A DNA stretch of 64,000 bases from JACCTI01 sp038237435. Lineage in GTDB: Bacteria; Verrucomicrobiota; Verrucomicrobiia; Chthoniobacterales; UBA10450. Of the stretch, positions 33,954-42,834 are shown one piece after another. The number at the start of each line of letters is the position of its first letter. Positions within the stretch are counted from its first letter, which is position 1. The notes below the pieces were generated by a model. That model made no database searches, was not told the DNA's origin, and saw only the letters and a program-made list of their open reading frames with translations. The stretch covers positions 39,667-103,666 of the forward strand of contig JBBRYT010000013.1 in the NCBI GenBank assembly GCA_038237435.1. Reading direction: 5' to 3'. Position numbers and translations under genes: made by a program.

Positions 33954-35345
33954 ATGGAAGCGCTCTCACTTTCTCAGCTCGCGGAACACGCCGGCGGAAA
34001 ATTGTCTTCGGGAAAAGGTGACATTCGCGTGACGCGCATCAGCACCGATTCGCGGACGATTCAGCCTAACGAGTTGTTTGTTCCGATCCGTGGCGAAAAC
34101 TTCGACGGCCACAAGTTTGTCGAACAGGTCGCAAAAAAAGGCGCCGCGGGCGCCTTGGTCGAAGAAAATTGGAAAGGAAATGTGCCGGCAACTTTCCCGC
34201 TCATCCGCGTCGCCGACACGCTGGTCGGTTATCAAAACATCGCCGCGCAGTATCGCCGTTCGCTGTCGCTGAAAGTCATTGGCATTACCGGCAGCAACGG
34301 CAAGACCAGTACGAAAGATTTTGTCGCGGCCGCTCTCGGTCGCCGTTTTCGAGTCGCGAAGACTGAAGGAAATTTTAACAATCACGTCGGTCTGCCGCAG
34401 ACCATCCTGAACGCGAGTACACAGGATGAAGTCGCGGTTTGGGAAATGGGCATGAACCATCCCCGTGAAATCGCGGTCCTGGCAAAGATCGCCGCGCCGG
34501 ATGCCGCAGTTATTACGAACATCGGCATCGCGCATATCGAATTCATGGGATCGCGCGAAGCGATTGCGCAGGAAAAAGGCGCACTCGCGGAGGCGGTCGG
34601 CGCGGATGGAACCGTGGTCCTGAACGCCGACGACCCATTCAGCGAATCGATCGCGAAGCGCACGCGCGCGACGATAATTTTCGCCGGCATCAATAGCGGG
34701 ACAATTCGCGCAGAAGACATCAGCCAAAGCGCGCGTGGTTCGGAGTTCACGATTTTGGAAGGTGCGCATCGGTGCCGCGCGCAACTGCCCGTGCCGGGTT
34801 TGCACATGGTGCAAAATGCCATCCTCGCCGTGGCCGCGGCGCGTGCGTTCGGTGTTTCGCTTGAAGATGCCGCGGTCGGTCTCGCTTCGGCGCCTCTGAC
34901 GAAAGCTCGTTTGCAAGTCCGCGAAATTCACGGCGTGCAATTTCTCGACGACAGCTACAACGCCAATCCTGAATCGATGAAAGCGGCCTTGCGCACTCTG
35001 GTCGAACTCGACACTGACGGTCAACGAATCGCCGTCCTCGGCGCGATGGGCGAACTCGGCGGCGAAGCGGATCGCGGCCACGCCGAAGTGGGGGAAACGG
35101 CAGCAACGTTTCACATCGATCAACTGATCACGATCGGCGACGTCGCCGCGAAAATTTCCGACGCAGCCAAGAACGCCGGTTTGGAAAACGCGCAGAACGT
35201 CGCGAACGCAGAGGATGCTGCTGACTTGTTAGGCCAACTAACTTCTCCCGGCGATCTCGTTTTGATCAAAGGGAGCCGCCTCGCGAAAACCGAACGTGTC
35301 CTGGAAGAATTCAGCAAGCGATCAACCGTGGCGGCCGCGTCATGA
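33954..35345 (+). CDS. murF: UDP-MurNAc-pentapeptide synthetase
   Basis: MurF adds D-Ala-D-Ala to the UDP-MurNAc-tripeptide. In its 463 residues the ATP loop GITGSNGKTSTKDF (about 108-121), NFNNHVGLPQTIL and the DDSYNANPESM motif (about 327-337) are diagnostic. It begins 3 bases after murE and its stop overlaps the mraY start by 4 bases. One TCGTTAGGC copy reads PNE near residue 39. Confidence 0.95.
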   Translation: MEALSLSQLAEHAGGKLSSGKGDIRVTRISTDSRTIQPNELFVPIRGENFDGHKFVEQVAKKGAAGALVEENWKGNVPATFPLIRVADTLVGYQNIAAQYRRSLSLKVIGITGSNGKTSTKDFVAAALGRRFRVAKTEGNFNNHVGLPQTILNASTQDEVAVWEMGMNHPREIAVLAKIAAPDAAVITNIGIAHIEFMGSREAIAQEKGALAEAVGADGTVVLNADDPFSESIAKRTRATIIFAGINSGTIRAEDISQSARGSEFTILEGAHRCRAQLPVPGLHMVQNAILAVAAARAFGVSLEDAAVGLASAPLTKARLQVREIHGVQFLDDSYNANPESMKAALRTLVELDTDGQRIAVLGAMGELGGEADRGHAEVGETAATFHIDQLITIGDVAAKISDAAKNAGLENAQNVANAEDAADLLGQLTSPGDLVLIKGSRLAKTERVLEEFSKRSTVAAAS

Positions 35346-36442
35346 TGTATTACCTGCACCGTTTCAGCAGTGACATCGGCGCGTTCAACGTTTTCTTTTA
35401 TACGACCTTCCGCTCAGTCGCGGCCGCGATTACGGCCTTCATCATTTGTTTGCTCGCGGGAAATTTCGTCATCCGCAAATTGATTTCGCTGAAAGTCGGA
35501 CAGCCCATTCGCACCGCGGCGGAAGTGCATCGGCTCGCGGAATTGCATGGCGGCAAAGCGGGTGTGCCCACGATGGGTGGCGTTCTCATTATCAGCGCGG
35601 TTTTTATTTCCAGCGTGCTTTGGGCGAAACCCGACAATCGTTTCGTCTGGCTCGCGCTTTTCGCCATGGTCGTGCTCGGCGCACTCGGATTCGCCGACGA
35701 TTATCTCAAAGTCACCAAGAAGAAATCCGAAGGAATCAGCGGCCGCGCAAAGCTAGCCGTGCAGTTGCTCGTGGGCGCGGTCGTCACCGCAGTTTTCTTG
35801 ACGAATCCGTTGATCGAAGTGCAGGCGCGTTCGCTTTACCTGCCGTTTTTCAAAGTGCCCGTGATCACGAACATGGGCCTCTTCACCTTCGTTTTTTTCG
35901 TCATCGTCATCGCGGGTGCGTCGAACGCCGTGAATCTGACCGACGGTCTTGACGGTCTCGCCATCGGTTGCACGATCACGGTCGCGTTTGCCTATGCATT
36001 GCTCACTTACGCCGCGGGAAATTTTCGGATCGCGGATTATTTGCAGGTCCCATTTTATCCGTTCACCGGCGAACTCACCGTCGTTTGTTCCGCGCTTGTC
36101 GGCGCGGGTCTTGGTTTTCTCTGGTTCAACTGTCATCCGGCGCAAGTCATCATGGGCGACACCGGCTCGCTTGCGATCGGCGGCTTGATTGGCGTGGTCG
36201 CGATTTGTTGCAAACAAGAGTTGCTCCTCGTCGTGGTCGGCGGCGTTTTCGTTATCGAAGCGGTCTCCGTCATTTTGCAGGTGCTCAGTTTCAAAGCGAC
36301 CGGCAAGCGCATCTTCCTCATGTCGCCGCTGCATCATCATTTCGAGCTGAGCGGCTGGAAGGAAAACACGGTGATCGTGCGCTTCTGGATTGTCTCGGCT
36401 GTCTTCGCCTTGCTCGGACTGGCCACGCTGAAATTGCGATAA
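35342..36442 (+). CDS. mraY: Phospho-MurNAc-pentapeptide transferase
   Basis: MraY moves phospho-MurNAc-pentapeptide onto undecaprenyl phosphate to make lipid I in the inner membrane. The 366-residue protein has about ten membrane helices. Conserved loops are GVPTMGGVLI, the Asp pair in GFADDYLKVTKK, NLTDGLDGLAIG, MGDTGSLAIG and the His-rich MSPLHHHFELSGW near residue 330. Order and length are standard. Confidence 0.96.
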   Translation: MMYYLHRFSSDIGAFNVFFYTTFRSVAAAITAFIICLLAGNFVIRKLISLKVGQPIRTAAEVHRLAELHGGKAGVPTMGGVLIISAVFISSVLWAKPDNRFVWLALFAMVVLGALGFADDYLKVTKKKSEGISGRAKLAVQLLVGAVVTAVFLTNPLIEVQARSLYLPFFKVPVITNMGLFTFVFFVIVIAGASNAVNLTDGLDGLAIGCTITVAFAYALLTYAAGNFRIADYLQVPFYPFTGELTVVCSALVGAGLGFLWFNCHPAQVIMGDTGSLAIGGLIGVVAICCKQELLLVVVGGVFVIEAVSVILQVLSFKATGKRIFLMSPLHHHFELSGWKENTVIVRFWIVSAVFALLGLATLKLR

Positions 36443-36444
36443 CG

Positions 36445-37770
36445 ATGCGCTACACCGACAGAAAAGTTGCGGTTCTTGGTGCTGGTCTTAGCGGGACGGC
36501 CGCGGCGCATTTGCTGAAAGATGAAGGCGCGGCGGTGACGGTGCTCGATAGCGCGGAAGAGAAAACGATTCTCAAAACTACCGTCGACGGCATGCGCGCG
36601 CGCGGCATCGAAGTGATTTGCGGACCGGAAGCGGAACGAAATTCCGGCATCTACGAAATGGTGATACTGAGTCCGGGCATCGATCCGGCGTCGCCGCTCG
36701 CGCAGAATTTTTCCAAGCGCAACGTCGAGATCATTGGTGAACTCGAGCTCGGGTGGCGCTCGTGCAATTTGCCGGTGATCGCGGTCACGGGGACGAACGG
36801 CAAGACCACGACGACGGAATTGCTCGCGCAAATGTTGAATGCCTGCGGCCAGAAAACGATCGCGTGTGGTAACATCGGCAAACCGCTCAGCGAAGTGGCG
36901 CGCGAAGGCCGCGATCTCAATGTGCTCGTGGTCGAAGTCAGTTCGTTTCAGCTCGAAACGATCACGACTTTCAAACCGAATATCGCGGTTTGGTTGAACT
37001 TCGCGCCCGATCATCTCGATCGCTACCGCTCGTTAGGCGAATATCGCGCGGCCAAGCTGCGCATCTTCGATTATCAAACAGCCGACGACGCCGCGATCAT
37101 CAACTCCGCAGAGAGTTTGCCGGAGGTAAAGGCGCGAACAGTCACGTTCAGCGCCTACGATGATCGCGCCGATTTCCGTTTGTCCGAAGGCGCCATCGTT
37201 TATCGCGGCGAAACCGTGCTGCGTTTGTCCGACACGAAACTGCGCGGTTCGCACAATCTCGAAAATTTGATGGCGACCCTGGCGGTCGGCCTTTCGCGCG
37301 GTCTTTCCTTCGCGCAAATGGTCCCGCCGCTGCGCGACTATGAGCCGCGGCCGCATCGGCTTGAATTCGTTCGGGAACTTAACGGCGTTACCTACGTCAA
37401 CGATTCGAAAGCGACGAATCTGCACGCGGTCGAAAAAGCCTTGCTCGCGCAAACGAAACCGGTCGTTCTGGTCGCGGGCGGCAAAGACAAAGGCTTCGAA
37501 TACGACACGCTCAAACCACTCGTTAGGCAAAAAGTTCGCACGACAATTTTGATTGGCGAGATGGCCCAACGCATCTGTCGCGATTGGGGTGACGCCGTGC
37601 CCTGCGAAATCGCAGTTTCCATTGCCGCCGCCGTCGAACGCGCCCATGCCCTCGCCAAATCCGGCGAGGTGGTCCTTTTCTCCCCCGGCACTTCATCCTT
37701 CGACATGTTCAAAAGCTACGCCGATCGCGGCGACCAATTTCGTGCATTGGTGCACGCGCTGAAAGAGTAA
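36445..37770 (+). CDS. murD: UDP-MurNAc-L-alanine:D-glutamate ligase
   Basis: MurD adds D-glutamate to UDP-MurNAc-L-Ala. ATG 36445 lies 2 bases after the mraY stop and gives 441 residues; a longer upstream frame exists but lies inside mraY. The Rossmann start VAVLGAGLSGTAAAHLL, ATP loop VTGTNGKTTTTELL, NFAPDHLDRY and YVNDSKATN are family hallmarks. Two TCGTTAGGC copies are read as RSLGEYR and PLVRQKV. Confidence 0.95.
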   Translation: MRYTDRKVAVLGAGLSGTAAAHLLKDEGAAVTVLDSAEEKTILKTTVDGMRARGIEVICGPEAERNSGIYEMVILSPGIDPASPLAQNFSKRNVEIIGELELGWRSCNLPVIAVTGTNGKTTTTELLAQMLNACGQKTIACGNIGKPLSEVAREGRDLNVLVVEVSSFQLETITTFKPNIAVWLNFAPDHLDRYRSLGEYRAAKLRIFDYQTADDAAIINSAESLPEVKARTVTFSAYDDRADFRLSEGAIVYRGETVLRLSDTKLRGSHNLENLMATLAVGLSRGLSFAQMVPPLRDYEPRPHRLEFVRELNGVTYVNDSKATNLHAVEKALLAQTKPVVLVAGGKDKGFEYDTLKPLVRQKVRTTILIGEMAQRICRDWGDAVPCEIAVSIAAAVERAHALAKSGEVVLFSPGTSSFDMFKSYADRGDQFRALVHALKE

Positions 37771-37772
37771 TC

Positions 37773-38300
37773 ATGAAAATCCCGAAACTCATCTCTCGCA
37801 AAAAACTGCGCGCCACCACCGCGCGTCGCTCGCTCACCTCCGGCGACATGGAATTCGAGGAAATGTCGGAGCCAAACATGAAGTTGTCGCGCGCGCTTCT
37901 CATTGTGCTCGTGCTGCACGTCGTGGCGGTCGCGGGCATCATCGCCTTCAACACCATCAAGAGTCGGCAAGGCGCGTTTCCGGCTCCGACTGTTTCGAGT
38001 AGTCCATCGAAAGCAAGCGCGACCGCCGCGCCGACAAAAGCTGAAACGGTCACCGCTTCCACATCGCCTGCGAAAGCAACCGCGGCGAAAGACGACGTGA
38101 ACATTCCGAAAGCGATGCCGGTAAATTCCGAGAACGGAAATTTCTATACTGTCGTCAAAGGCGATAGCCCGGTGAAAATCGCGAAGAAGCTGAAGGTCTC
38201 CGAAAACGAACTGCTTTCGGTCAATCACATCGACGATCCGCGCAAGTTGCAGATCGGCCAGAAGCTCATTATCCCAAAATCCGCCAAGAAAAAAAACTGA
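37773..38300 (+). CDS. Membrane-anchored LysM-domain protein in the dcw cluster
   Basis: A protein of 175 residues with a basic cytoplasmic N-terminus of about 40 residues, one membrane helix (ALLIVLVLHVVAVAGIIAF), a Thr/Ala/Pro/Lys-rich linker and a C-terminal LysM domain (FYTVVKGDSPVKIAKKLKVS, then LQIGQKLIIP). LysM binds N-acetylglucosamine in peptidoglycan. Its place between murD and ftsW suggests a division-site or wall-anchored role, for example in place of FtsN-like SPOR proteins; that part is inference. Confidence 0.83.
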   Translation: MKIPKLISRKKLRATTARRSLTSGDMEFEEMSEPNMKLSRALLIVLVLHVVAVAGIIAFNTIKSRQGAFPAPTVSSSPSKASATAAPTKAETVTASTSPAKATAAKDDVNIPKAMPVNSENGNFYTVVKGDSPVKIAKKLKVSENELLSVNHIDDPRKLQIGQKLIIPKSAKKKN

Positions 38301-38309
38301 TCGCCGCGC

Positions 38310-39458
38310 ATGCATCGTAAGAGCGCCTATTTTCTTTTCGTCGCCGTCCTCGCCATGCTGGTCATCGGCATCATCATGCTGTTCAGCACGAGTGCGTTCG
38401 CGCGCGAAAGTCATGGCGACGTTTACGCGTTTGTGAAACGGCAGGCCGTCTGGGTTGCGATCGGCTTTGTCGTCTGCATCGTGGCGGCGCGTGTCGATTA
38501 CCACTTTTGGGTGCGCACGTGGTGGATTTGGCTGGGGCTTAGTGCAATTGCGCTGGGCTGTTGTTTCCTGCCCAAAATAGGCGTGCGCCTGAATGGATCT
38601 CGTCGCTGGCTTGGTTGGGGACACACACCGTTTTGTCAGCCGTCGGAGTTAGCGAAAATCGCCGCGATTTTTTTTCTGGCCTGGTGGTTTTCGCGTTTTG
38701 AAAAAAAGAGCGGCCGCATCATTCAAGGTTTCATCATTCCGCTCGCCATCGTCGGCGTGATTCTCGCGCTCATCAGCGCGGAAGTGGATCTCGGATCGAC
38801 CACGCTCATCGGCATGACTTCTTTCAGCATGATGTTTATCGCGGGTGCGAATCCGATCGTGCTCGGTGCCATCTCGGCGCTCGGCGGAGGTTCGATCATT
38901 TTTGTCGCGACCATGATGCCCGAACGCCTGAGCCGATTGCTGGCCTTCACGGACGTCGAGAAATACAAACAAGGCGCGGGCCTGCAGCAATGGGAGGCGC
39001 TGGTCGCTTGGGGCAGCGGCGGCATCGACGGCCTCGGTCTCGGCAACGGCCGGCAAAAAATGGCTTACCTCCCGTACGCGCACACCGATTTTATTTTCCC
39101 GATGATCGGCGAAGAGCTCGGGCTGCGCGTCAGTCTGCTCGTCGTATTTCTTTTCGTCGTCATCATCGTTTGCGGAATGATGATCGCGCTGCACGCGAAA
39201 GATCGCGCCGGTCTGTTGCTCGGTGCCGGAGTCGTTTCGCTTTTCGCATTTCAAGCCGCGATCAACATTGGCGTCACGACAGCGCTTTTGCCTAACAAGG
39301 GGTTGTCGCTGCCCTTCATCAGCTACGGCGGATCGAATTTGCTCGCGTGCATGTTCGGCGTCGGATTGCTCCTGAGCGTTTATCGACAAGGCGTGCTCGA
39401 ACCCGCGGTGAACAAAAAACGCATGACCGTGCAGGTGCGCACCACGCCGAGGATTTGA
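38310..39458 (+). CDS. ftsW: Septal peptidoglycan glycosyltransferase FtsW
   Basis: FtsW is the SEDS-family polymerase of lipid II at the septum and works with FtsI. The 382-residue protein has about ten membrane helices. Family signatures include LNGSRRWLGWG, FCQPSELAKIAAIFFLAWW, QQWEALVAWGSGGI, DFIFPMIGEELGLRVSLLVV and LPFISYGGSNLLACMFGVGL. Order between the LysM gene and murG fits dcw clusters. The start is 9 bases after the LysM gene. Confidence 0.95.
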   Translation: MHRKSAYFLFVAVLAMLVIGIIMLFSTSAFARESHGDVYAFVKRQAVWVAIGFVVCIVAARVDYHFWVRTWWIWLGLSAIALGCCFLPKIGVRLNGSRRWLGWGHTPFCQPSELAKIAAIFFLAWWFSRFEKKSGRIIQGFIIPLAIVGVILALISAEVDLGSTTLIGMTSFSMMFIAGANPIVLGAISALGGGSIIFVATMMPERLSRLLAFTDVEKYKQGAGLQQWEALVAWGSGGIDGLGLGNGRQKMAYLPYAHTDFIFPMIGEELGLRVSLLVVFLFVVIIVCGMMIALHAKDRAGLLLGAGVVSLFAFQAAINIGVTTALLPNKGLSLPFISYGGSNLLACMFGVGLLLSVYRQGVLEPAVNKKRMTVQVRTTPRI

Positions 39459-39460
39459 TA

Positions 39461-40546
39461 ATGAACACCGTCATCGCATGCGGAGGAACCGGCGGTCATC
39501 TCTTTCCGGGCTTGGCTGTGGCCGAAGTGCTGCGCGGGCGCGGACACGAAGTGATGCTTTTCATTTCGGAAAAAGAAATCGATTCGCTCGCCACTTCCAC
39601 GCGCTCGGAATTTCGTTTCGAAAAACTGCCGACCGTTGGACTGCCTTCGCCATTTTCGCCGGCGATCGTGCGTTTCCTGCAACGATTTAACGAGAGTTTG
39701 TCCGTTTGCCGTCGCATTTACCGGAACTTCAAACCGCACGTCGTGCTCGGCATGGGCGGCTTCACTTCTACTGCGCCGGTCCTCGCCGGAAAAATGCGCG
39801 GTATTCCCACCTTCATTCACGAATCGAATGCTATTCCGGGGAAAGCGAATCGCATGACCGCGCGCATGGTTCGCGCCGTCTTGTTAGGCTTTAAGGAATG
39901 CGCGCAATTTTTTCCGAAAGTGCGCACAGAAGTTACCGGCACGCCGATTCGTTCCGAATTGAAACGAATCGATCGCACGGCCGCGCGCGTGAAACTCGGT
40001 TTGCGCGAAGATTTGCGCACCTTGCTCGTCATGGGCGGAAGTCAGGGGGCGAGCGGAATTAATCAGGCCATGATCCGCGCGTTGCCGTCGCTGCAAGGTG
40101 AAGCGCTGCAAGTCATTCATCTTTCCGGCGCGCGCGATGAACGTCTGCTCGCGGATAATTATCAGCGCGAAAAAATTCCCGCGCATGTCGCGGCCTTTCA
40201 TCACGCCATGGGCGAAGTTTATAGCGCGGCCGATTTCGCCATCGCGCGCTCGGGCGCGGCCAGCGTCTCGGAGTTGGCGGCCTTCGCTTTGCCGTCGCTC
40301 CTGATTCCATTTCCTTACGCCGCCGACGATCATCAAACACGTAACGCGGAAATTTTCGTAAAAGCCGAAGCCGCATTGCTCGTGCGCGAGAACGAACTCG
40401 CGGGCGATCTGCTCGCGAACAGGATTCAGGACTTGTTAGGCGATCCGAAGCGATTGCAGCGCATGTCGGAAAATTGCGCGCGTCTCGCGCCCAAAAACGC
40501 AGCCAACCTTGTCGTGGAAACGATGGAGAGATATACGCTTCCATGA
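39461..40546 (+). CDS. murG: UDP-GlcNAc transferase making lipid II
   Basis: MurG adds GlcNAc to lipid I on the cytoplasmic face of the membrane. ATG 39461 is 2 bases after the ftsW stop and gives 361 residues. The N-terminal loop CGGTGGHLFPGLAVAE (7-22), LGMGGFTSTAPVLAG, HESNAIPGKANR and the donor-binding GGSQGASGINQ with ARSGAASVSELAAF are all present. Its stop TGA overlaps the ATG of the murC-murB fusion. Confidence 0.95.
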   Translation: MNTVIACGGTGGHLFPGLAVAEVLRGRGHEVMLFISEKEIDSLATSTRSEFRFEKLPTVGLPSPFSPAIVRFLQRFNESLSVCRRIYRNFKPHVVLGMGGFTSTAPVLAGKMRGIPTFIHESNAIPGKANRMTARMVRAVLLGFKECAQFFPKVRTEVTGTPIRSELKRIDRTAARVKLGLREDLRTLLVMGGSQGASGINQAMIRALPSLQGEALQVIHLSGARDERLLADNYQREKIPAHVAAFHHAMGEVYSAADFAIARSGAASVSELAAFALPSLLIPFPYAADDHQTRNAEIFVKAEAALLVRENELAGDLLANRIQDLLGDPKRLQRMSENCARLAPKNAANLVVETMERYTLP

Positions 40547-42834
40547 CGCACGCCGGCGATCTGCAAAAGCAACTGACGCAGGAGCGGCATCGCATCCATC
40601 TCATCGGCGTGGCCGGGAGTGGGATGAGCGGCATCGCCGCGTTGTTACTCGAGCTCGGGCACGAAGTCAGCGGTTCAGATCGGGTACGCTCGCTGGAGAC
40701 GGAACGACTCGTTAGGCTGGGTCTGCGTTTTCATCTGACACATCGCGCCGAAGACGCGGCCGACGCGGAAATCGTTGTCTCGTCTTCCGCGATCAAGAAG
40801 GACAATCCCATTCTGGTCGCGGCGCGCGCAGCGGGAAAACAAACCATCCGTCGCGCCGAAGCGCTCGCCGCCATTATGATGGGCAAGCGCGGCATCGTCA
40901 TCGCCGGCATGCACGGAAAGACGACCACTTCCTCGATGACGGCGCACGTTTTTCGCGAGGGCGGATTACAGCCGTCGCATTATGTCGGCGCGGAAACTCC
41001 GATTCTCGGCACGAATGCGCATTGGAATCCGCGCGGCGAATATTTCGTCGCGGAAGGCGATGAGAGCGACGGCACGCTCCGTTTCTTTCATCCGGAAGAC
41101 GCGCTCATTCTAAATATAGAAGAAGAGCATCTCGATTTTTACAAAGATCTCGACGCCATCAACACCGTCTTCTCGCAGCTGCTCGATCAAACGAGCGGCA
41201 GCGTCTTTTACTGCGCCGACGATGTGAACGCCTCGCAGCTTTGCTCGCAGCGGCCGCGGGCGATTTCATTTGGTTTCGCAGAAAATGCCGACTACCGCGG
41301 CCTGGATATTGAGCTGAAGGATTTCGCTTCGGTCTTCTGCGTTTGGAAAAACGGCCAACAATTAGGCGAAGCCGTTCTCAATGTTCCCGGCCGCCACAAC
41401 GTCAGCAATGCGCTGGGCGTGATTGCGCTCGCAACCGAGGTGGGAATTCCGTTCGAGAAAGTGGCCGCGTCGCTGCGCAGTTTCCAACACGCGCGCCGGC
41501 GTTTCGAAATCAAATATGCCAGCGAGCGTTATTTGTTGGTCGATGATTACGCGCATCATCCAACGGAGATTCGCGCGACGATCGCGACGGCACGCTCGAC
41601 CGGCCGCAATCGCGTGCTCGCGATGTTTCAACCGCATCGCTATTCGCGCACGAAAGCGTTGCGCAAAGAATTCGGACGCGCCTTTGATCAAGCTGATCGC
41701 GTTTTGGTCACGGACGTCTACGCCGCGAGCGAAGCGCAACTTCCGGGCATAAGCGGAAACACCATCGTCGAAGAAATTGTCGCGAACGGACATCGCGGCG
41801 CCACTTATCAACCGCGCCTCGATCGGCTGCACTGCGATATGGGCAACATGCTCACGAGCGGCGATCTCGTTCTGAGCCTCGGTGCCGGAAATATTCACGA
41901 ACAACTTTCATTGCTCGCGGCCGATCTCGTCATTTCGGAAAAGTTGCAGGAAATTGTCGGACCGCAGGGTGAGGTCAGTCTTTACGAACCACTTTCGAAA
42001 CACACCACGTTGCGTGTTGGCGGGCCCGCGCAATTTTGGGTCGAGCCGCGTGACGAACGCGCGTTTGCCGACATCATACGTTTTTGTCGGCGGGAGAATC
42101 TTCCGCTTTTTGTTATCGGGCGTGGCTCGAATCTACTCGTGCGCGATGGCGGAATTCGCGGCGTAGTTGTTCATCCGAGCGGCGGTGAATTCGATCGCAT
42201 CGTTGTTTCCGGAACAACGATTACGGCCGGCGCGGGCGCGAAGTTGAAAGAGCTGGCTTACGCCGGCAAAGCGGAAGGCATCGGCGGGCTCGAATGGATG
42301 GAAGGAATTCCCGGCGAAGTTGGCGGCGCCCTGCGCATGAATGCCGGCGCGATGGGTTCGCAGACTTTCGACAACGTCGTGAGCGTGCGTTTTCTCGACG
42401 CGGAAGGAAACACGCAGACGAAAAATGCGGACGAAATGGAAGTGCATTACCGGCACGTACCGTCGCTGGAAAAAAATTATGCCGTGTCGGCGGTTTTTCA
42501 GGGAAGCCTCGCGTCGCGCGACGAGATCGCGCGCAGACTCGACGAATCGCAGGAGAAACGGCGCACGACACAGCCGGCGGCGAAGAGCGCGGGCTGCGCC
42601 TTCAAGAATCCCGCCGACCTACCCGCGGGCAAACTCGTCGACGAACTTGGGCTGAAAGATTTCTTCGTCGGCAAAGCTCGTGTCTCGGAAGTACACGGAA
42701 ATTTCATCGTCAATGATGGCGGCGCGACCGCCGTCGACGTTTTGCAGTTGATCGAAAAAATCAAAGCAAACGCGCGCGAAAAACGCGGCATCGATTTGGA
42801 AACCGAAGTGCAAATCGTGGGGGAAGACGCATGA
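40543..42834 (+). CDS. murC-murB: MurC-MurB fusion (UDP-MurNAc-L-Ala ligase / UDP-GlcNAc-enolpyruvate reductase)
   Basis: One 763-residue protein joining two steps of UDP-MurNAc synthesis. Residues about 1-465 are MurC with IGVAGSGMSGIAALL (21-35), the ATP loop GMHGKTTT (122-129), and DDYAHHPTEIRATI. Residues about 478-763 are MurB, an FAD enzyme, with TLRVGGPAQFWV, GRGSNLLVRDGG, GIPGEVGGALRMNAGA and the catalytic region SAGCAFKNP with Cys. ATG 40543 overlaps the murG stop; an in-frame ATG at 40474 lies inside murG and is unlikely. The two enzymes run the reaction in reverse gene order (MurB acts before MurC), so the fusion may help channel UDP-MurNAc. Confidence 0.95.
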   Translation: MTHAGDLQKQLTQERHRIHLIGVAGSGMSGIAALLLELGHEVSGSDRVRSLETERLVRLGLRFHLTHRAEDAADAEIVVSSSAIKKDNPILVAARAAGKQTIRRAEALAAIMMGKRGIVIAGMHGKTTTSSMTAHVFREGGLQPSHYVGAETPILGTNAHWNPRGEYFVAEGDESDGTLRFFHPEDALILNIEEEHLDFYKDLDAINTVFSQLLDQTSGSVFYCADDVNASQLCSQRPRAISFGFAENADYRGLDIELKDFASVFCVWKNGQQLGEAVLNVPGRHNVSNALGVIALATEVGIPFEKVAASLRSFQHARRRFEIKYASERYLLVDDYAHHPTEIRATIATARSTGRNRVLAMFQPHRYSRTKALRKEFGRAFDQADRVLVTDVYAASEAQLPGISGNTIVEEIVANGHRGATYQPRLDRLHCDMGNMLTSGDLVLSLGAGNIHEQLSLLAADLVISEKLQEIVGPQGEVSLYEPLSKHTTLRVGGPAQFWVEPRDERAFADIIRFCRRENLPLFVIGRGSNLLVRDGGIRGVVVHPSGGEFDRIVVSGTTITAGAGAKLKELAYAGKAEGIGGLEWMEGIPGEVGGALRMNAGAMGSQTFDNVVSVRFLDAEGNTQTKNADEMEVHYRHVPSLEKNYAVSAVFQGSLASRDEIARRLDESQEKRRTTQPAAKSAGCAFKNPADLPAGKLVDELGLKDFFVGKARVSEVHGNFIVNDGGATAVDVLQLIEKIKANAREKRGIDLETEVQIVGEDA

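Noticed and set aside
33966..35123. Long minus-strand frame of 385 codons inside murF
   Set aside because: It has a typical shadow composition (Arg, His, Asp rich) opposite an intact murF.
40474..40542. Upstream start for MurC-MurB
   Set aside because: It lies inside murG, while ATG 40543 forms the usual ATGA overlap and starts the conserved domain.
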